Shown here in pieces: positions 1 to 9,107 of a DNA stretch of 64,000 bases. Position numbers and translations under genes: made by a program. Position 1 is the first letter of the stretch; the number at the start of each line of letters is the position of its first letter. Location: contig CAZXFW010000005.1 of assembly GCA_964640175.1 (NCBI GenBank), forward strand, positions 1 through 64,000, written 5' to 3'. Origin of the DNA: JACKDX01 sp964640175. GTDB taxonomy: Bacteria > Myxococcota_A > Polyangia > Polyangiales > GCA-016699535. The notes beneath the pieces are model-generated. The model made no database searches, was not told where the DNA came from, and was given only the letters and a program-made list of their open reading frames with translations.

Positions 1-600
1 GCCGCCTAGGTTCGGTACCAACGTCGTGAACGGATAGTCTGCAATTTTGGGCCGGGCCTTGGAGACGGCTGAGATCCATGTGCTTTTTCCGACGTTCGGG
101 AACCCCACCAGGCCAATGTCTGCAAGAAGCTTGAGTTCGAGTCGAAGTTCCCGCGCTTCGCCAGGCGCTCCTTTTTCTGCTTTGAGGGGGGCACGATCGT
201 AGGGAGTGACAAAGTGTTTGTTGCCCCAGCCTCCCTGGCCTCCGTGGGCGGCGATAAACGTAGCTTCGGCTTGCGCAAGGTCTGCAAGCATTGCCCCCGA
301 TGCCACGTCAAACACCTGCGTTCCTAGGGGAACACGTATGACAAGATCGCGGCCACCTTTGCCATGTTGATCTTTACCGCGCCCGTGCTCGCCTGATTCA
401 GCTTTGAGGATCCGGCGGTAGTGAAGGTCGAGCAACGTGCGCAATTGGCGATCGGTGTGTAGGACCACATCGCCACCGCGCCCGCCATTGCCACCTGCGG
501 GGCCTCCCAGGGGGACATATTTTTCGCGGCGCATGGCGCTCGAACCGTTGCCGCCTTTGCCCCCATGGACATGGATTATAACCTCATCAATAAAACGCAT
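1..600 (-). CDS. obg: Obg/CgtA GTPase, N-terminal 200 residues (runs off the left edge)
   Basis: Ribosome-associated GTPase of the Obg family, which acts in large-subunit maturation and stress control. Reading leftwards from the ATG at 600-598, the frame stays open to base 1, giving 200 codons; the C-terminal part lies outside the window. Residues 1 to about 158 are the glycine-rich Obg fold, with GGKGGNGS near residue 13 and repeated GG patterns such as GGPAGGNGGRGGD. The G domain starts with DIGLVGFPNVGKS at 161-173 (the G1/P-loop) and DYPFTTLVPNLG at 188-199 (the G2/switch region), both typical of Obg. A purine-rich GGGAAGGG lies about 5 bases before the ATG. It is divergent from the response-regulator gene at 680. 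The family assignment is firm. Confidence 0.96.
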   Translation of the reverse strand, partial: MRFIDEVIIHVHGGKGGNGSSAMRREKYVPLGGPAGGNGGRGGDVVLHTDRQLRTLLDLHYRRILKAESGEHGRGKDQHGKGGRDLVIRVPLGTQVFDVASGAMLADLAQAEATFIAAHGGQGGWGNKHFVTPYDRAPLKAEKGAPGEARELRLELKLLADIGLVGFPNVGKSTWISAVSKARPKIADYPFTTLVPNLGG

Positions 601-679
601 GGATGCCCTTCCCAAGGGGTAAATGTAGTGGCAGTACATACAGAAGCATGACAACCCTTAGCAATCCCTGGTTTATTTC

Positions 680-3600
680 ATGACTGAATGGCCTGAACAA
701 CATGCCCCCATCAAAGCAGCTCATGAGAGGTTTTTACACTCCTTGCCTGCCAAAGCTCAGGAGCTACAGGATTTTTTGCCTGGGTTGTTAGGGGCGCCCG
801 CAGCAAGCCAAGTGATGGAAGAGATGCGGCGTCGCTTGCATGCGCTTTATGCGTCAGCGCAGGTGTTTCAGAGCGAGAGTTTGGCAGATACGGTCAAGGT
901 GGGCCTCGATCGCTTGGACGTGGCGAAAGATCAAGACCGTCGGATTTCCCAAGCCGATATCGATGTGTTGCAGGCAATGGTTGCAGCACTTCCGGGGTTG
1001 GGCGGTTCTGAACCCAATGCCACCGAGCCGCCCGGTCTGGGGGCATCGCCCACCGTGGTCGGTCTGCCTGCAGGTTCGGAGAACGGCCAACTCAAACCCG
1101 TGGCGTTCCTCAAGCGTGCATCTCACCTTCCAGAAAAGTCCCGTTCGCACGAAGGCAGGGTGCTGCAGCCTGTTCCGCCCAAGCGCGCCAGCGGCAGTTT
1201 TACGGCGGTGCCAACACCGCGCCAGGCGAGCATTCAGCCGACGGGATTACAGCCGCGAGGGTTGTACAATGTGCTCAGTGTACTCGTGGTGGATGCGCCT
1301 GAAGGCCAAAATCAAGTGCGTGCGGCTTTGCCCGGCGAGGGGTTTGAAGTGTTGGGCACGAAGGACATTGAAGAAGCATTGCGGCTTGCGCGATCCATCG
1401 CTCCCGACGTGGTGGTGTTTTCGGAAGTGCTGGTTGGAAAGCAAGACAGTGAACTTATCAGTCGTCTTCGAAGTGATCCGCTGACCGATTTTGTGCCAGT
1501 GATTGCCTTGGTCGAGCGTAACGAAGGCAACCGCATTGCAGAGCTTCGCAAGCGTGGAGTGGATGTGGTGTTGCCGTACCATGTGCAGCCGGCAGCGCTC
1601 ATTAAAGCCATCCGTGAAGTGACCGACACTTCCTCGGAAGGCGGTGCCCGTCTGGATGTCATTGGCAAAGCCTCGCCGTTAGAGGTGTTTCGCCGCATGA
1701 CTCAAGAGATGGAGCGTGGCCTGATCGATTCCCTTGAACGTGGACACGATGTGCGGGTGGATTTAGGCGATGGGTCCGACATCCTTGCTTCGACGTGGGG
1801 AGCCATAAGCCGGGTGCGTGCTGAGCTTAGCAAAGCAAGCCATGGACAGATTCGATTTCGTGATGTGCCGCGAAGAGGCGGGCCTGCCATGATGGCGCTT
1901 GTGGACGAGCAGGCAGAATCTGAAACTCCGGTGATGTCTGCGTCAGGAACCGAACTGGCATTGCAAGGTCGAAGAGTGCTTATCGTCGATGACGATCCAT
2001 CCGTGCGTTGGTTTTTTGCAGGGTTGATGCGCGAAGAAGGGGCTGTGGTCGATGAAGCGGGCCACGGGTTAGAGGCGCTGCATACCGCACGTGAGCACCG
2101 TCCTGACATCGTGATCAGTGACATTCTCATGCCCGAGATGGATGGGTTTGCGTTGTGTCGCGAGCTCAAGCGTGATCCGGGGTTGTCCGATGTGCCTGTG
2201 ATTTTGCTGTCTTGGAAGGACGACTTTTTGCAACGCATGCGCGAACTCAACTCGGGTGCCAGCGGGTATCTTCGAAAAGAAGCACGAAGTTCGCAGATTT
2301 TAGAGCGCGTTCGTGAAGTGCTAAAGCCTCGTGTTCGTTTAGAAGAGCGGCTTCGTGCAGGAGGCGAGGTTCGTGGCCGTCTTGAAGGTATTGGGATCAT
2401 TCCCCTTCTTCGAACGCTTGCGAAGGAGCGACCCGATGCGCGTTTTGTGCTCCGGGATGCATGGAACTTGTTTGAAGTCGATATTCGTCGTGGGTGCTTG
2501 GCGGATCTCACGCGCACAGCGACTGACGGTTCGTTTACCCGCGGCGAGGCCGCGTTGCCTCAGCTTCTTGGTGCAACCTCCGGTCGATTCACGATTTCGG
2601 ATGCCGAGCATCTTGTGCGCAATGTCTTTGATGAACCTTTGGAAGATTCGCTTCGACGAGGGACTCGTTGGCTGGGCGCCTTGATGGATGCCGTCTCGGG
2701 CACAGGGCTGATGCATGCTGCGAGTTTGACGTTCAACGATGAAGTGATGACCGCGTTTATGCGGACATCTCCTGAGCCCGTGCGTCAGTTGGTGCAAAAG
2801 CTTGCACAAGGACAGGGGCCACGCGAGCTGATTTTGGCAGGGGAAGTTGCTCCGCAGTCGCTCGAATCGGTGTTGGTGGACCTTGCTCGCCGAGGCGCAT
2901 TAAGAAGCGTGCAGGGGCCTGGTGGCGAAGACCGTGTAGCCATGTCGCTCAAAGAACGTGAAAGCTCTGCGCACCGCGATGGTGGCTTTGCGGATCTTTA
3001 CAGAGACAGTTTGGCCGGCATCGAGACCCCCGAAGAGCCTTTGCCGATTCAACCCCATTGGTTGATGGAATCTGTCTCCGAGGCGGAAAACCGCGTGCGC
3101 TCCTCACCTCAACTACCCGATCCTTTTGAGGAGGATGTCGATGAGGACTTACGCCAACTTGCTGAACACACGCAACGTCACATCTCGTCGTATCCCCCTC
3201 CTGCAGCAGCCCGTGCCGACCTCGGGGGCGCATTTGCGGCCGTTTCTTCTGAAGCCGTGTCAAGGACAGAACATCACGCTGAGCGAGTTGTGGTAGAAGA
3301 GCTCGGAAGCAGTCACCTGTTGTCCGAAGCTCCCTCGTTCGGAGAGAGCGCTGTGCCAAGGCCTACCATGCCGGAGGCTGGGTTCCCTTCTGAGTTTGTT
3401 TCATCGTTTGACTCAAGTTTGATTGGCCTTAGTGAACGGCCGCCAACTATGAAACTTCCAGCGGCAGTTCTTTCTGAAGCACCGGCTGCGCCGATTAGCG
3501 TGGCAGCGGCTCCTTCGTCTGTCGATCGGGCTACCCGCCCAGAGCGTCCGGCAGCTCGGCGTAAAAACTGGGGAGTTGCCTCATGGCTTTGGGGGATGAG

Positions 3601-4132
3601 TCTCGTGTTGCTTGGTTGTATTGGGTTTCTTGGTTGGCGTGTGTGGCAGCTCAATACGCTGCCAACGACGGTTGCTCGGCGTACTGTTTCTGACGGATTC
3701 GCCCAGGCACCTGTTTCTAAGAAACAAACACCTGAAGTGGCAGCACCTCAAGCGCAGGAACCTGCTCTTGATATCCCGCCTGTGGCGAGTACCGAGCAAA
3801 CTACACAGCCCACAAAGGCACAGCCGTTTCAGATTGGTGAGCGGCAATCAGGAATTCAGTCCATGCAAGGCGTATCGGTCAAAGAGCATCAGGGGCTGCT
3901 CGTTGTGCAGTCCCCCGGATCCCTTCCGGCGGCTCGCATTCACGTCGATGGGCGGCCGCTGCAATGGGACGGCGACACGACGCGCAAGGAGATCGCATTG
4001 GCAGCCGGGCAGCATGAGCTTGCCGTGGTATCGGTAGATCAAACGAGCTATCGTTTTTTTGCCATTCATCAAGGGGAGACACGCGTGATCGATCTCGGAA
4101 ATTTATGGCTGGTTGCGCAAAATACGCCTTAG
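680..4132 (+). CDS. Large membrane-anchored regulator: pseudo-receiver, receiver, DUF4388-like domain, TM, C-terminal beta domain
   Basis: An 1,150-residue signalling protein. Residues 1-110 are helical and HPt-like in character, but I see no secure phosphohistidine motif. A first receiver-like domain (about 196-315) has Ser248-Glu249 where the phospho-acceptor Asp belongs, so it is probably a pseudo-receiver. A second receiver (about 430-550) is intact: VDDDPS acidic pocket, Asp481 in ISDILMPEMDG, a Ser in LLSWKDD and a Lys in YLRKEA. Next comes a DUF4388/PATAN-like domain (about 565-650, GRLEGIGIIPLLRTL), as found in myxobacterial regulators. A long low-complexity Ser/Pro/Ala/Glu stretch follows, then one transmembrane helix at about 966-988. 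The last ~75 residues form a PEGA-like beta domain (ARIHVDGRPLQWDG) that would lie outside the membrane. I see no kinase or DNA-binding domain. The domain calls are good; the function is unknown. Confidence 0.8.
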   Translation: MTEWPEQHAPIKAAHERFLHSLPAKAQELQDFLPGLLGAPAASQVMEEMRRRLHALYASAQVFQSESLADTVKVGLDRLDVAKDQDRRISQADIDVLQAMVAALPGLGGSEPNATEPPGLGASPTVVGLPAGSENGQLKPVAFLKRASHLPEKSRSHEGRVLQPVPPKRASGSFTAVPTPRQASIQPTGLQPRGLYNVLSVLVVDAPEGQNQVRAALPGEGFEVLGTKDIEEALRLARSIAPDVVVFSEVLVGKQDSELISRLRSDPLTDFVPVIALVERNEGNRIAELRKRGVDVVLPYHVQPAALIKAIREVTDTSSEGGARLDVIGKASPLEVFRRMTQEMERGLIDSLERGHDVRVDLGDGSDILASTWGAISRVRAELSKASHGQIRFRDVPRRGGPAMMALVDEQAESETPVMSASGTELALQGRRVLIVDDDPSVRWFFAGLMREEGAVVDEAGHGLEALHTAREHRPDIVISDILMPEMDGFALCRELKRDPGLSDVPVILLSWKDDFLQRMRELNSGASGYLRKEARSSQILERVREVLKPRVRLEERLRAGGEVRGRLEGIGIIPLLRTLAKERPDARFVLRDAWNLFEVDIRRGCLADLTRTATDGSFTRGEAALPQLLGATSGRFTISDAEHLVRNVFDEPLEDSLRRGTRWLGALMDAVSGTGLMHAASLTFNDEVMTAFMRTSPEPVRQLVQKLAQGQGPRELILAGEVAPQSLESVLVDLARRGALRSVQGPGGEDRVAMSLKERESSAHRDGGFADLYRDSLAGIETPEEPLPIQPHWLMESVSEAENRVRSSPQLPDPFEEDVDEDLRQLAEHTQRHISSYPPPAAARADLGGAFAAVSSEAVSRTEHHAERVVVEELGSSHLLSEAPSFGESAVPRPTMPEAGFPSEFVSSFDSSLIGLSERPPTMKLPAAVLSEAPAAPISVAAAPSSVDRATRPERPAARRKNWGVASWLWGMSLVLLGCIGFLGWRVWQLNTLPTTVARRTVSDGFAQAPVSKKQTPEVAAPQAQEPALDIPPVASTEQTTQPTKAQPFQIGERQSGIQSMQGVSVKEHQGLLVVQSPGSLPAARIHVDGRPLQWDGDTTRKEIALAAGQHELAVVSVDQTSYRFFAIHQGETRVIDLGNLWLVAQNTP

Positions 4133-4177
4133 GCGGATCCATTGACCCGTGGATCACCCGTGTGGTATCTGCCGCAA

Positions 4178-6490
4178 ATGACGTATTCTCGTAGTATATG
4201 TGTTGTTTTGCTCGCATTATTCGGAGCTTGCAGTAAAGAAGGCGGGCTTGGAACAGGTGAGGCTTCCGCGCTCGGTGAAGCAGAAGGCATCGTCCAGGAA
4301 TTCGATGACCTTCATAAGCAAACTGACCTGATGGCGCGTGTCCACTTAGCTGACGTCTATGATCCTGCGTTGGTGATGGATTTCGGAACACCTGCCCGTC
4401 TGAAATACACAGGTGGTAATTGGAAAAGCGGTTGGGGCTCTGAAGGCCGTGATGGCGAGGTGACCTACACGAACATCGCTTCAACGACAGCTCGTTCCTA
4501 TTTTCCCGTTGAGCAGCCTGGCGCGCTGACACTGCGTGTTCGGGTTAAGCCTGTAGGAAGCCGCAACGTGACGCTGTACATCAACAACAACGTGTTGCCC
4601 TCGATCACGTTGGACAGTGCAGATTTCAAAGACTACGACATCGCTGTGCCGGCAGGGCACGTTGTGTCAGGTGAAAACCATTTGTTGTGGCGACTAGGCG
4701 GCACGCAGGTCTACAAAGGCGAGCCCGTATCCATTGCAGTGGATTCTGTCAGTGTATTTGAGGGAGCGCCTCCGGAGAGATACGCGAGCACGTCGTATGC
4801 AGCGCTTGTGCAAAAAGTTAAGGCTAAAGACGATTCGCGTAGTGCGATTGTTCTGAAAACACCGGCGCGCCTTAGCTGGTATACCGAGATTCCAAAGGAC
4901 TCGAAGTTAGGGTTTCGTTTCGTCAATCTTTCTCCCAAAACCGCAGCGACTCTCAAGGTGACCGTGAGCACAGATGAGGGCGGAACGGCGACGGTGTACG
5001 AGGGGAGTGCAAAAGATGCGTGGAGTACCCAGTTTGTGCCCCTGTCAAAGTGGTCTGGCCAAGTGGTCAAACTGCAAGTGCATGCGCAGGCGGCCACGGC
5101 AGGGGTGAAGATCGCACTGGCAGAGCCTGGCCTGTATCGCACAAAGCTTGCCATGCCTGAGGTTAAGACGCCCGCTAAAAATGTCGTTCTTCTGGTTATT
5201 GATACGATGCGTGCAGACAAACTCAAGCCGTACAATGCCAAAACGCGCGTGCGCACGCCTGTGCTGGATCAGATTTCTAAAGAAGGCGTGGTGTTTGCTC
5301 AAGCTCAGTCGCCTGAGAATTGGACCAAGCCTTCGGTTGCATCGATTTTAACGTCGCTCTATCCGGAAAGTCATCGCACCAAAGACATGGAGGCCAAGTT
5401 ACCTGAAGCCGCATCCTTGGTAAGCGAGTTGTGTAAACAACAAGGGCTCACGACCGGCAGTTTTATTGCCAATGGGCATGTTTCCGATCGTTTTGGTTTC
5501 AAACAAGGGTGGGACTATTACACCAACTACATTCGTGAAAAGAAAAACAGCGAAGCAGAGCGAGTGTTTTCTGAAGCTGCTGGATGGATTGAAAAAAACA
5601 AAGACAAGCGGTTTTTTGCGTTCATTCAAACCATCGATCCCCACGTGCCCTACGATCCGCCAGGCGAGTTTCTTGGTCTCTATGATAGCCAGCCTTACAG
5701 CGGCGTGGTGGACCCTAGAAAGACGGCTCAAGTTCAAGTCGACGCAAGCCAGGGTAAAATCACTCTCAGCGAACGTGATAAACAGCGTCTTTCAGCGTTG
5801 TACGATGGTGAGGTGAGTTATCATGATCACCATTTGGGAGTGTTTATTGAGCGATTAAAGGCCATGGGCGTGTACGATGACACGCTGTTTGTGATTACCG
5901 CAGATCATGGCGAAGAATTCGGCGATCACGGCAAGTATGGCCATGGTCACACGGTGTATCAAGAGTTGCTCCATGTGCCGTTGAGTTTCCGACTGCCGAA
6001 AACAGTGCCCGCGGATCGTACGGTAGGTTACACCGTAAGTACGGTGGATGTGACTCCCACGATTTTGCAGCTTGCTGGCATAAAAATTCCCGAAGTGTTG
6101 GAGGGGCATAGTCTTTGGGGATACATGAACGGTGTGGTTCCAGAGCGGCCTTTAGCAGCGTTTAGCGATTTCCTGGACAATCGAAGGGTGGTGCGTTCAG
6201 GGCGTTGGAAGTTTGTGCAACGTGGTGGACGCGGGGATGGGTCTTTGTTTGATTTGCAACGTGATCCTGGCGAGCATACCGAGCTCAGCTCGACAAAAAC
6301 GCCTATTGCCTGGCGGTACAGTCGAATCCTGTTAGGTCAGTTTCTGGGGGCCAAGGATCGCCATCGTTGGTATCAAGCCAACCAAGGGGCAAGCAAACAG
6401 CTCAAGGGCGAATCAACTCAGATCGATGACGAGACACGCAAACAGCTTTGTGCACTCGGATATGGCAATTGCGACAACGAAACACCTTGA
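4178..6490 (+). CDS. Sulfatase/alkaline-phosphatase-superfamily lipoprotein with N-terminal beta domains
   Basis: A predicted secreted hydrolase or transferase of 770 residues. The open frame begins with a TTG at 4142, but the ATG at 4178 puts a classical signal peptide first (MTYSRSICVVLLALFGAC), with a lipobox-like FGAC; neither start has a clear Shine-Dalgarno. Residues ~50-320 look like two beta-sandwich modules. The sulfatase fold starts at about 334: metal ligand Asp342 in VIDTMRAD, the nucleophile position Thr383 in WTKPSVAS, and ADHGEEFGDHG with Asp576/His577 followed by YGHGHT. True formylglycine sulfatases have C/S-x-P-x-R here; this protein has T-K-P-S-V, so it may act on phosphate esters or as a transferase instead. 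It lies 45 bp after the regulator and 15 bp before the PHP-type gene, which suggests one operon. The substrate is unknown. Confidence 0.8.
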   Translation: MTYSRSICVVLLALFGACSKEGGLGTGEASALGEAEGIVQEFDDLHKQTDLMARVHLADVYDPALVMDFGTPARLKYTGGNWKSGWGSEGRDGEVTYTNIASTTARSYFPVEQPGALTLRVRVKPVGSRNVTLYINNNVLPSITLDSADFKDYDIAVPAGHVVSGENHLLWRLGGTQVYKGEPVSIAVDSVSVFEGAPPERYASTSYAALVQKVKAKDDSRSAIVLKTPARLSWYTEIPKDSKLGFRFVNLSPKTAATLKVTVSTDEGGTATVYEGSAKDAWSTQFVPLSKWSGQVVKLQVHAQAATAGVKIALAEPGLYRTKLAMPEVKTPAKNVVLLVIDTMRADKLKPYNAKTRVRTPVLDQISKEGVVFAQAQSPENWTKPSVASILTSLYPESHRTKDMEAKLPEAASLVSELCKQQGLTTGSFIANGHVSDRFGFKQGWDYYTNYIREKKNSEAERVFSEAAGWIEKNKDKRFFAFIQTIDPHVPYDPPGEFLGLYDSQPYSGVVDPRKTAQVQVDASQGKITLSERDKQRLSALYDGEVSYHDHHLGVFIERLKAMGVYDDTLFVITADHGEEFGDHGKYGHGHTVYQELLHVPLSFRLPKTVPADRTVGYTVSTVDVTPTILQLAGIKIPEVLEGHSLWGYMNGVVPERPLAAFSDFLDNRRVVRSGRWKFVQRGGRGDGSLFDLQRDPGEHTELSSTKTPIAWRYSRILLGQFLGAKDRHRWYQANQGASKQLKGESTQIDDETRKQLCALGYGNCDNETP

Positions 6491-6505
6491 TGAAAGCGTA
6501 ACGGC

Positions 6506-8407
6506 ATGCTGCTAGCGCAGCAAAAGGAGCGTTATTTACGCAGTCCTTGTCTAAGGGCCACAGATCAAGGCGCGGTACTCACAGCGATTGCTTGGGATCG
6601 GGATGGAGAAGCAATCCTTGAGTGGCCGTTGGACGTCCATGGCGAGATCATTGGGCAAGAACAAACGCTGTGGCGCGGGGATGCGGTGTTTGCGATTGAC
6701 CTAAGCGATGGGTCAGCCAAGCCCGCCTTTGATATCGGTGTGGAACGCCGAGTGACCTGTGGCAGATGGTCGGTTGACCTTGAGGTGGGAAAAGGGCCTG
6801 CTCATCTGAAGGCCATCCATCCCAACCAACGTGAGACAACAGTCTGGAAAGCACAAGCCCTTGCAGCGGCTCCTTGCGCGGCTGCTTGGCAAGAGGGGCT
6901 TTGGGTTGCTTTCCATCACAATCTGCGTGCGGACACCAATGAACAGGACCTTGCGAAGTGGATTTCGCTCCGTTACGTCTCCGCAGGCGGTCAGGTGTAT
7001 CGGCCGTTACATTCCATGCATGATCGAAATCCTGATCAAGAAGGGATTGAGCAGGGCTTTGAGTTTCCTACGTTGGTTGTGTTGACAGACGGCACCGTGG
7101 TGGTGTTTGGGCGCGGTTCTCATTGCTTTTGGTGGCAAACCCTTGGCCAGGCAGGTTGGGGCGAACGTGTCGCGCTCAGTGAAGATGCGGAGTGGGGTTG
7201 TCGAGGGCGCCGCGTGGCGGCATGTCACATGCATGATGGAGCCATCCTCACAGCGCGTCGCGAGCGGCAAGGGATTGTGGTGCAACGCCTTGAGGTGCCG
7301 CTAAAAGGCATGCCCGCATTGAGTGCTGAATCCATGGCGAGCCGTGGACGGCCGGCTGCGAATGAGGTCTTAGAGATCAAGACTGAAAAATACGCTGCCG
7401 ATCCTGCCATGGCAGAGGGTCGTCTGACATTGTTTGGGGACATTCATCAGCATAGTGCGCATTCGGATGGCTGCGGCAGTGCTGAAGAGGCCTATTTGCG
7501 GGCACGAGACTACTACCATGACGACTTTGCGGCCTTGAGCGATCATGAATCGTTTCTTGGTAAACGGATAGGCCGAGGTGAGTGGGCGTATTTGCAAGCG
7601 GTAGCCAACGCTTACAATCATCCCAGAGAATTCGTGACGTTGATTGCCTACGAATGGACAGCCAAATCTCATCCTGGGCCTGGGCACAAAGTCGTGTACA
7701 CGCCACCAGAAGGCGCAGACATTGTTTCACGAGACGATGTGCCTGAAGGGCAGGTATTGTTGGAGCGCGTTCATGCGCAAGGCGGGTTTGCTGTGCCTCA
7801 CCATGTGGGGTGGACTGGAGCGAACCTTGAGGCTCATGAGGTGACCAAACAGCCTGTATGGGAGATATGTTCAAGTCATGGGTGTTATGAATACGCGGAT
7901 CATCCACTTGGTCAACGTGGTGAGCTACGTGAACACATGGCATTAAATGCGTTGCGTCAAGGGCGTCGTTTTGGTTTCATCGCATGTTCGGATAGCCATG
8001 GTCTTTTATGGCATCATGGCATTAGTCGTAAGCGTGATTCCTTTCGGACAGGTCTTACGGCTGTTCAAGCGACCGGACGAACTCGGCAAGGTATTCTAGA
8101 AGCTCTGCGTGAGCGTCGTTGCTATGCGACAAGTGGCACGAAAATTGTTCTGGATGTACGCGCCAACGGATGGCCCATGGGCAGTGTGATCAAAACCGGG
8201 GAGCCAGTCGCGGTGAAAGTACGTGCTCGAGGTACAGATGTGGTGAAACGCATTGTGTTAGTGGGGCCAGAGGGAACGTTGGCCTCTGCGGAGGGTGCCC
8301 ATTCGTATCTGGAACTTGAGGCTCACGTGTATGCGGCGTTTTTTTATGCGCGCATTGAGCAAGTCGATGGTGAAATGGCGTGGTCATCCCCTATTTTTCT
8401 TGAATGA
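6506..8407 (+). CDS. PHP/DUF3604-like metal-dependent hydrolase
   Basis: A 633-residue protein. Residues 1 to about 300 have no motif I can name and contain beta-rich stretches. The second half has features of the PHP/DUF3604 superfamily: GDIHQHSAHSDGCGSAEEA near 311, then LSDHESF, IAYEWTA, AVPHHVG, and a final IACSDSHG. These give the repeated His/Asp clusters expected for a multi-metal phosphoesterase-type site. About 90 residues of beta-rich sequence follow. No signal peptide is evident, so it is probably cytoplasmic. It starts 15 bp after the sulfatase-like gene and probably shares its transcript. A phosphoesterase or another hydrolytic role is inferred from the superfamily only; I cannot name a substrate. 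Confidence 0.72.
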   Translation: MLLAQQKERYLRSPCLRATDQGAVLTAIAWDRDGEAILEWPLDVHGEIIGQEQTLWRGDAVFAIDLSDGSAKPAFDIGVERRVTCGRWSVDLEVGKGPAHLKAIHPNQRETTVWKAQALAAAPCAAAWQEGLWVAFHHNLRADTNEQDLAKWISLRYVSAGGQVYRPLHSMHDRNPDQEGIEQGFEFPTLVVLTDGTVVVFGRGSHCFWWQTLGQAGWGERVALSEDAEWGCRGRRVAACHMHDGAILTARRERQGIVVQRLEVPLKGMPALSAESMASRGRPAANEVLEIKTEKYAADPAMAEGRLTLFGDIHQHSAHSDGCGSAEEAYLRARDYYHDDFAALSDHESFLGKRIGRGEWAYLQAVANAYNHPREFVTLIAYEWTAKSHPGPGHKVVYTPPEGADIVSRDDVPEGQVLLERVHAQGGFAVPHHVGWTGANLEAHEVTKQPVWEICSSHGCYEYADHPLGQRGELREHMALNALRQGRRFGFIACSDSHGLLWHHGISRKRDSFRTGLTAVQATGRTRQGILEALRERRCYATSGTKIVLDVRANGWPMGSVIKTGEPVAVKVRARGTDVVKRIVLVGPEGTLASAEGAHSYLELEAHVYAAFFYARIEQVDGEMAWSSPIFLE

Positions 8408-8475
8408 GAGGCAACCCAGTGGCTGGCTCGGCAGTACTTTGCCTCAAGAGGAAGCTTTGATCTAAACTGACTCTG

Positions 8476-9096
8476 ATGCGGCATGCGTGGACGATAAACA
8501 TCGTTTTTTTGGCAATGGCCTCCTTGGCCTATGCTCAAGATTCTGGTGGGTATGAGGGCGTCGTTCCTGGCAAACACAGTGAGCCTGCCCATTTGCTTGG
8601 CAAGCCTGGCGAGCGGCCGGCCAGGGTAACGTGGCCTGGTTTTCAGCTTATGCCTGATGGCCGTTCAAGGATTTTTATCCAAACAACAGTGCCTGTTACC
8701 CATGACATCTCACATCATGGGAAGCGAATTGAAGTTCGGATTAAAGACACGAAGCTTCCGGGCAGTAACAACAAACGTCGCGTGATTACCAAATATTTCA
8801 ATACGCCTGTGATGGAAACCAAACTGCGTAAGCACAGGCGTGATGTAATTGCTGCGTTGATCCTTAGGCAAGACGTCATGCCCGAGGTGAGTACTGAAAC
8901 TGCAAACACCGGGTATTATTTTATTTACCTGACTTTTCCTGCGGGGCAGTATGTTGAAAACCCTCAGCCACCACCTCAGCCGCCCAAAGAAACGGTGGCG
9001 CCGGGAAGGAAACCGATTACGCTGACACCGGCTAGTAAAACAGCTCCAGCGCCGGTGTATCGTCCTGATCTCGACCGTGAGCGTCCTCCTCCTTAG
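8476..9096 (+). CDS. Secreted proline-rich protein, possibly AMIN-like
   Basis: A 206-residue protein with an N-terminal signal peptide (hydrophobic core IVFLAMASLAYAQD, likely cleavage after AYA). Residues ~45-150 alternate hydrophobic strands such as RIFIQTTVPVTHD, RIEVRIKDTKLPG and YYFIYLTFPAG. The pattern recalls the AMIN domain of cell-envelope proteins, but I cannot confirm it. The last 50 residues are rich in proline (PQPPPQPPKE, ending RERPPP) and probably form a flexible envelope linker. The gene ends 11 bp from the end of the convergent repeat-protein gene. It is a real gene by its signal peptide and composition. The function is unknown; an envelope-associated role is inferred. Confidence 0.6.
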   Translation: MRHAWTINIVFLAMASLAYAQDSGGYEGVVPGKHSEPAHLLGKPGERPARVTWPGFQLMPDGRSRIFIQTTVPVTHDISHHGKRIEVRIKDTKLPGSNNKRRVITKYFNTPVMETKLRKHRRDVIAALILRQDVMPEVSTETANTGYYFIYLTFPAGQYVENPQPPPQPPKETVAPGRKPITLTPASKTAPAPVYRPDLDRERPPP

Positions 9097-9107
9097 GGAA
9101 AGGTGAG

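Noticed and set aside
1702..2517. Minus-strand open frame of 271 codons opposite the regulator
   Set aside because: It is rich in Arg/Ser and antisense to a well-supported receiver domain; a codon-bias shadow.
4142..4177. TTG start extending the sulfatase-like protein by 12 residues
   Set aside because: The ATG at 4178 places a signal peptide at the N-terminus; the extension has no Shine-Dalgarno and would bury it.
8408..8445. Inverted repeat GAGGCA/TGCCTC after the PHP-type gene
   Set aside because: The stem is six bases with a large loop and no T-run, so it does not look like a terminator.
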